Source of the DNA: Actinomycetota bacterium
GTDB lineage: Bacteria > Actinomycetota > Acidimicrobiia > Acidimicrobiales > Microtrichaceae
Direction of reading: 5' to 3'
Assembly: GCA_016703525.1 (NCBI GenBank)
Contig: JADJBW010000001.1
Coordinates: forward strand, 1 to 64,000
Length of the DNA: 64,000 nt
Part shown: piece by piece, positions 62,024-64,000 of the stretch
How the letters are laid out: the number at the start of each line of letters is the position of its first letter
How positions within the stretch are numbered: position 1 is the first letter of the stretch
Position numbers and translations under genes: made by a program
Notes under the pieces: generated by a model
The model's input: only the letters and a program-made list of their open reading frames with translations
Database searches by the model: none
What the model was told of the DNA's origin: nothing

Positions 62024-62881
62024 TCACGACGACGTGGCGATGAGCTCCTCGCTCAGCGTCCACAACCGGGCGCCGTCGACCTCGCGGCGCGCCCACGGGG
62101 CGAGGCGCCCGGGCCGACGGCTCGACCAGTAGGTGCCCGACCGGGTGGGATCGCCGCCCGGCTCGGCTGTGGCCAGCCACACGCTCGTATCGGCGCCCTG
62201 GCTCGGCGTGCGCGTCATCGGCTTCAGCAGCCGCAACCCGGTGCTCATGAACGTCGAGGTATCGCCGTCGGCCGCGAAGTTGCTCGCGACGATGCCCGGA
62301 TGGACGCTCGACGCGACCACGCCGTCGCTCGCCCACCGCCGGGCAAGTTCCTGGGTGAACAAGATGTTGGCGAGCTTCGATCGCCCGTAGGTGAGCCACA
62401 CGTTGTAGAAGCGGACCGCCTGCAGGTCGTCCCACGGGAGACCGCCGACGGCGAAGAAGTGCGCCTCCGACGCGACGGTCACGACCCGGGCGTTGCCCGC
62501 CGCGGCCAAGAGGTCATGCAGCAGTGTGGTGAACAGGAACGGACCGAGGTGGTTCACCCCGAAGGTCATCTCGAACCCGTCCTCGGTGACCGCACGCTTC
62601 GACAGGACGAGTCCCGCGTTGTTCACCAACACGTCGACCCGATCGAAGCGATCGGTGATCGACGCGGCCGCCGCTCGCACCGAAGCGAACGACGCGAGAT
62701 CGAGCGGCACGGACTCGACCGATCCCCCGCTCCGCTCGCGGATCTCGGCGAGCGCAGCGGCGGAGCGATCCGGATTGCGGCAGGCAATGACCACGCGATC
62801 GCCCTGCGAAGCGAGCGCGACGGCCGTCTCCTTGCCGATCCCCGAGTTGGCGCCGGTGACGATGACAGTGCGCTGGGTCAT
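62024..62881 (-). CDS. Short-chain dehydrogenase/reductase (retinol dehydrogenase-like)
   Basis: A 285-residue SDR with cofactor motif VTGANSGIGKETA, DVLVNNAG, and the active-site pattern Ser-Tyr-x3-Lys in YGRSKLANIL. It is an NAD(P)-dependent oxidoreductase of the extended retinol-dehydrogenase type; substrate unknown. Convergent with the PRTase gene. Confidence 0.9.
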   Translation of the reverse strand: MTQRTVIVTGANSGIGKETAVALASQGDRVVIACRNPDRSAAALAEIRERSGGSVESVPLDLASFASVRAAAASITDRFDRVDVLVNNAGLVLSKRAVTEDGFEMTFGVNHLGPFLFTTLLHDLLAAAGNARVVTVASEAHFFAVGGLPWDDLQAVRFYNVWLTYGRSKLANILFTQELARRWASDGVVASSVHPGIVASNFAADGDTSTFMSTGLRLLKPMTRTPSQGADTSVWLATAEPGGDPTRSGTYWSSRRPGRLAPWARREVDGARLWTLSEELIATSS

Positions 62882-62996
62882 GGCCGCACGCTAACCCCTG
62901 TGTCTCCTCCGGCTCCCGCCCGCCCATCGCGATCGAACCGACCAGTTGTCGGCAAGTTGGGTCTGGCTGGCAGACTGGGCGGCAATCGAGGAAAGC

Positions 62997-63590
62997 ATGC
63001 ATTCCGTCCCCAGAACGATTCAGCACCAAACCCAAACGTACGAACAGCTGGGCATCAGCAATTCGCGTCTGTTGATCCGCGGCCTCTTCGTGCGCTGCCC
63101 CGCCTGCGGAGCCGGTCGCACCCACAAGAGCTGGACCAAGATGAACCAGCGCTGTCATCGCTGTTCGCTCCGGTTCGAGCGGATCATCGGCCACGCCCTG
63201 GGCTACATCGGCATCAACACCATCGTGGCGTTCACGACCACCTTCGCGGTGCTCATCGCAGGCGCCGTCATCACCTCGCCCGACATCCCGTTCGTGCCGC
63301 TGCTCGCAGCGACGGCGGTTCCGGGTGTGCTGTTGCCCATCCTGTTCCTGCCGTCGTCGCACACGCTCTGGACGGCCATCGACTTGATCATGCGGCCGCT
63401 CCTGCCGGGCGAGATCGACCCGCGGTTCATCAAGGTCGACCCGGTCGCCGGACCGTGGGATGCCTCCGCTGTGGTGGCGTCGGCATCGCCGGGCGGAACC
63501 GAGAGCGCGGCCGAGGGTGCGGCGGAATCCGACGACGATCGTGCCACCGGCGAGTCGCAGGGCGACGCCGCCGGCGGCTCAGCCCAGTAG
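62997..63590 (+). CDS. DUF983 membrane protein with zinc-ribbon motif
   Basis: A 197-residue protein with CPACGAG and CHRCSLRF (two CxxC pairs), then two membrane helices (VAFTTTFAVLIAGAVI, LLAATAVPGVLLPILFLP) and an acidic, Gly/Ala-rich tail. DUF983 members are small inner-membrane proteins of unknown function. ATG 62997 has GAGGAAA upstream. Confidence 0.85.
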   Translation: MHSVPRTIQHQTQTYEQLGISNSRLLIRGLFVRCPACGAGRTHKSWTKMNQRCHRCSLRFERIIGHALGYIGINTIVAFTTTFAVLIAGAVITSPDIPFVPLLAATAVPGVLLPILFLPSSHTLWTAIDLIMRPLLPGEIDPRFIKVDPVAGPWDASAVVASASPGGTESAAEGAAESDDDRATGESQGDAAGGSAQ

Positions 63591-63647
63591 CCCTCGACAC
63601 CTTCACAGCTCGGAACCGGGGGCCGGCCCCGGCGTGACCCGGTCGGG

Positions 63648-64000
63648 CTATCGGCCGACGGGGCGGCCCGACTGCTCGACGTACACGTCGAATAGCTCCT
63701 GCGTGTTCACGATCACGTCGTGTTCGGCCTCGACCAACGCCCGTGCTGCGTCCGACATGCGCCGGCGCAGCTCGGGGTCGTTGCGAAGCCGTTCGATCGC
63801 GTCTGCCAGCGCCGCCGCGTCGCGGGTGCGCACGAGCAGCCCCTGCTCGCCGTCGGTCACCAACTCCTTCACGCCGTCCATCTGCGTCGAGACCACGGGA
63901 CGGCCGGTACACAGGCACTCGGTGAGGAAGTTCGGGATGCCGTCCGACTGGCCGAACGGGCCGATGCAACACGCGAGCACGCCGATGTCGGACCAGGCCA
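63648..64000 (-). CDS. Glycosyltransferase family 4, C-terminal part (runs past the window edge)
   Basis: The last ~117 residues of a GT4 enzyme read in from the right edge: WSDIGVLACCIGPF, DGIPNFLTECLCTGRPVVST (donor-site Glu region), GVKELVTDGEQGLLVRTRD and a C-terminal helix. The N-terminus lies beyond 64000. Confidence 0.82.
   Translation of the reverse strand, partial: AWSDIGVLACCIGPFGQSDGIPNFLTECLCTGRPVVSTQMDGVKELVTDGEQGLLVRTRDAAALADAIERLRNDPELRRRMSDAARALVEAEHDVIVNTQELFDVYVEQSGRPVGR

Noticed and set aside
1..64000. CRISPR arrays, insertion sequences or rRNA genes.
   Set aside because: No regularly spaced repeats with unique spacers, no transposase-like coding sequence with terminal inverted repeats, and no rRNA-like stretch were seen.

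Overview
The window is very GC-rich, with strong G/C at third codon positions and frequent GTG and TTG starts. It carries short SARP/BTAD-type regulators, a six-helix HAMP adenylate cyclase and a NarL-type two-component pair. Together these suggest a chromosomal segment of an actinobacterium, most likely an Acidimicrobiia/Ilumatobacter-like lineage. The lineage is an inference from gene content and style; no rRNA is present. One tRNA-Ala gene lies at 51910-51983.

Region 1 (78-6893): an ABC exporter, then a leftward gene set: a 75-residue unknown protein, a nucleoside-phosphorylase-fold protein, an M15 peptidase with a peptidoglycan-binding domain, a CHAT caspase-like protease and a membrane adenylate cyclase. 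Region 2 (7087-28986): the core of the window, a contractile injection system (CIS). It contains a SARP-like regulator, an unknown frameshifted protein, sheath, tube, a gp26-like chaperone/baseplate protein, a DUF6760-like small protein, three tandem tape-measure-like proteins, a Pvc7-like protein, LysM, gpD, gp5 spike, a Leu/Pro repeat protein, a small protein, gp25, gpJ, gpI, a fibre-base protein and an 1117-residue protein ending in about eleven PASTA repeats. There are no capsid, portal or terminase genes, and no AAA+ ATPase in the window. Region 3 (29017-37946): a membrane-spanning CHAT protease with a CBM9-like outer domain, three caspase-like (C14) proteins, a second SARP-like regulator, an amidohydrolase and an esterase.

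The most striking sequence-level feature is at 11940-11984. A T TTT TTA slippery heptamer is followed after 10 bases by a strong stem-loop, placed so that a -1 frameshift would fuse the gp26-like protein to the DUF6760-like reading frame. This is the arrangement of lambda G/GT and P2 E/E' tail chaperones. Read with the flanking proteases, the locus looks like a CIS wired to a caspase/CHAT self-killing or sensing module, with PASTA repeats as a likely peptidoglycan-directed fibre.

Region 4 (38064-64000) is mostly housekeeping and signalling: exonuclease VII, c-di-GMP enzymes, alpha/beta hydrolases, a two-component system, a serine hydrolase, release factor 3, glycosyltransferases, a ParA-like pair, DUF4230, DUF2786 with a HELAH protein, a phosphoribosyltransferase, an SDR, DUF983 and a partial glycosyltransferase.

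Several genes in and next to the CIS show apparent single-base frameshifts (near 8485, 12473 with 12543, 16860, 20150 and 30650). They may be assembly errors in GC runs or real lesions; each is noted at its gene.
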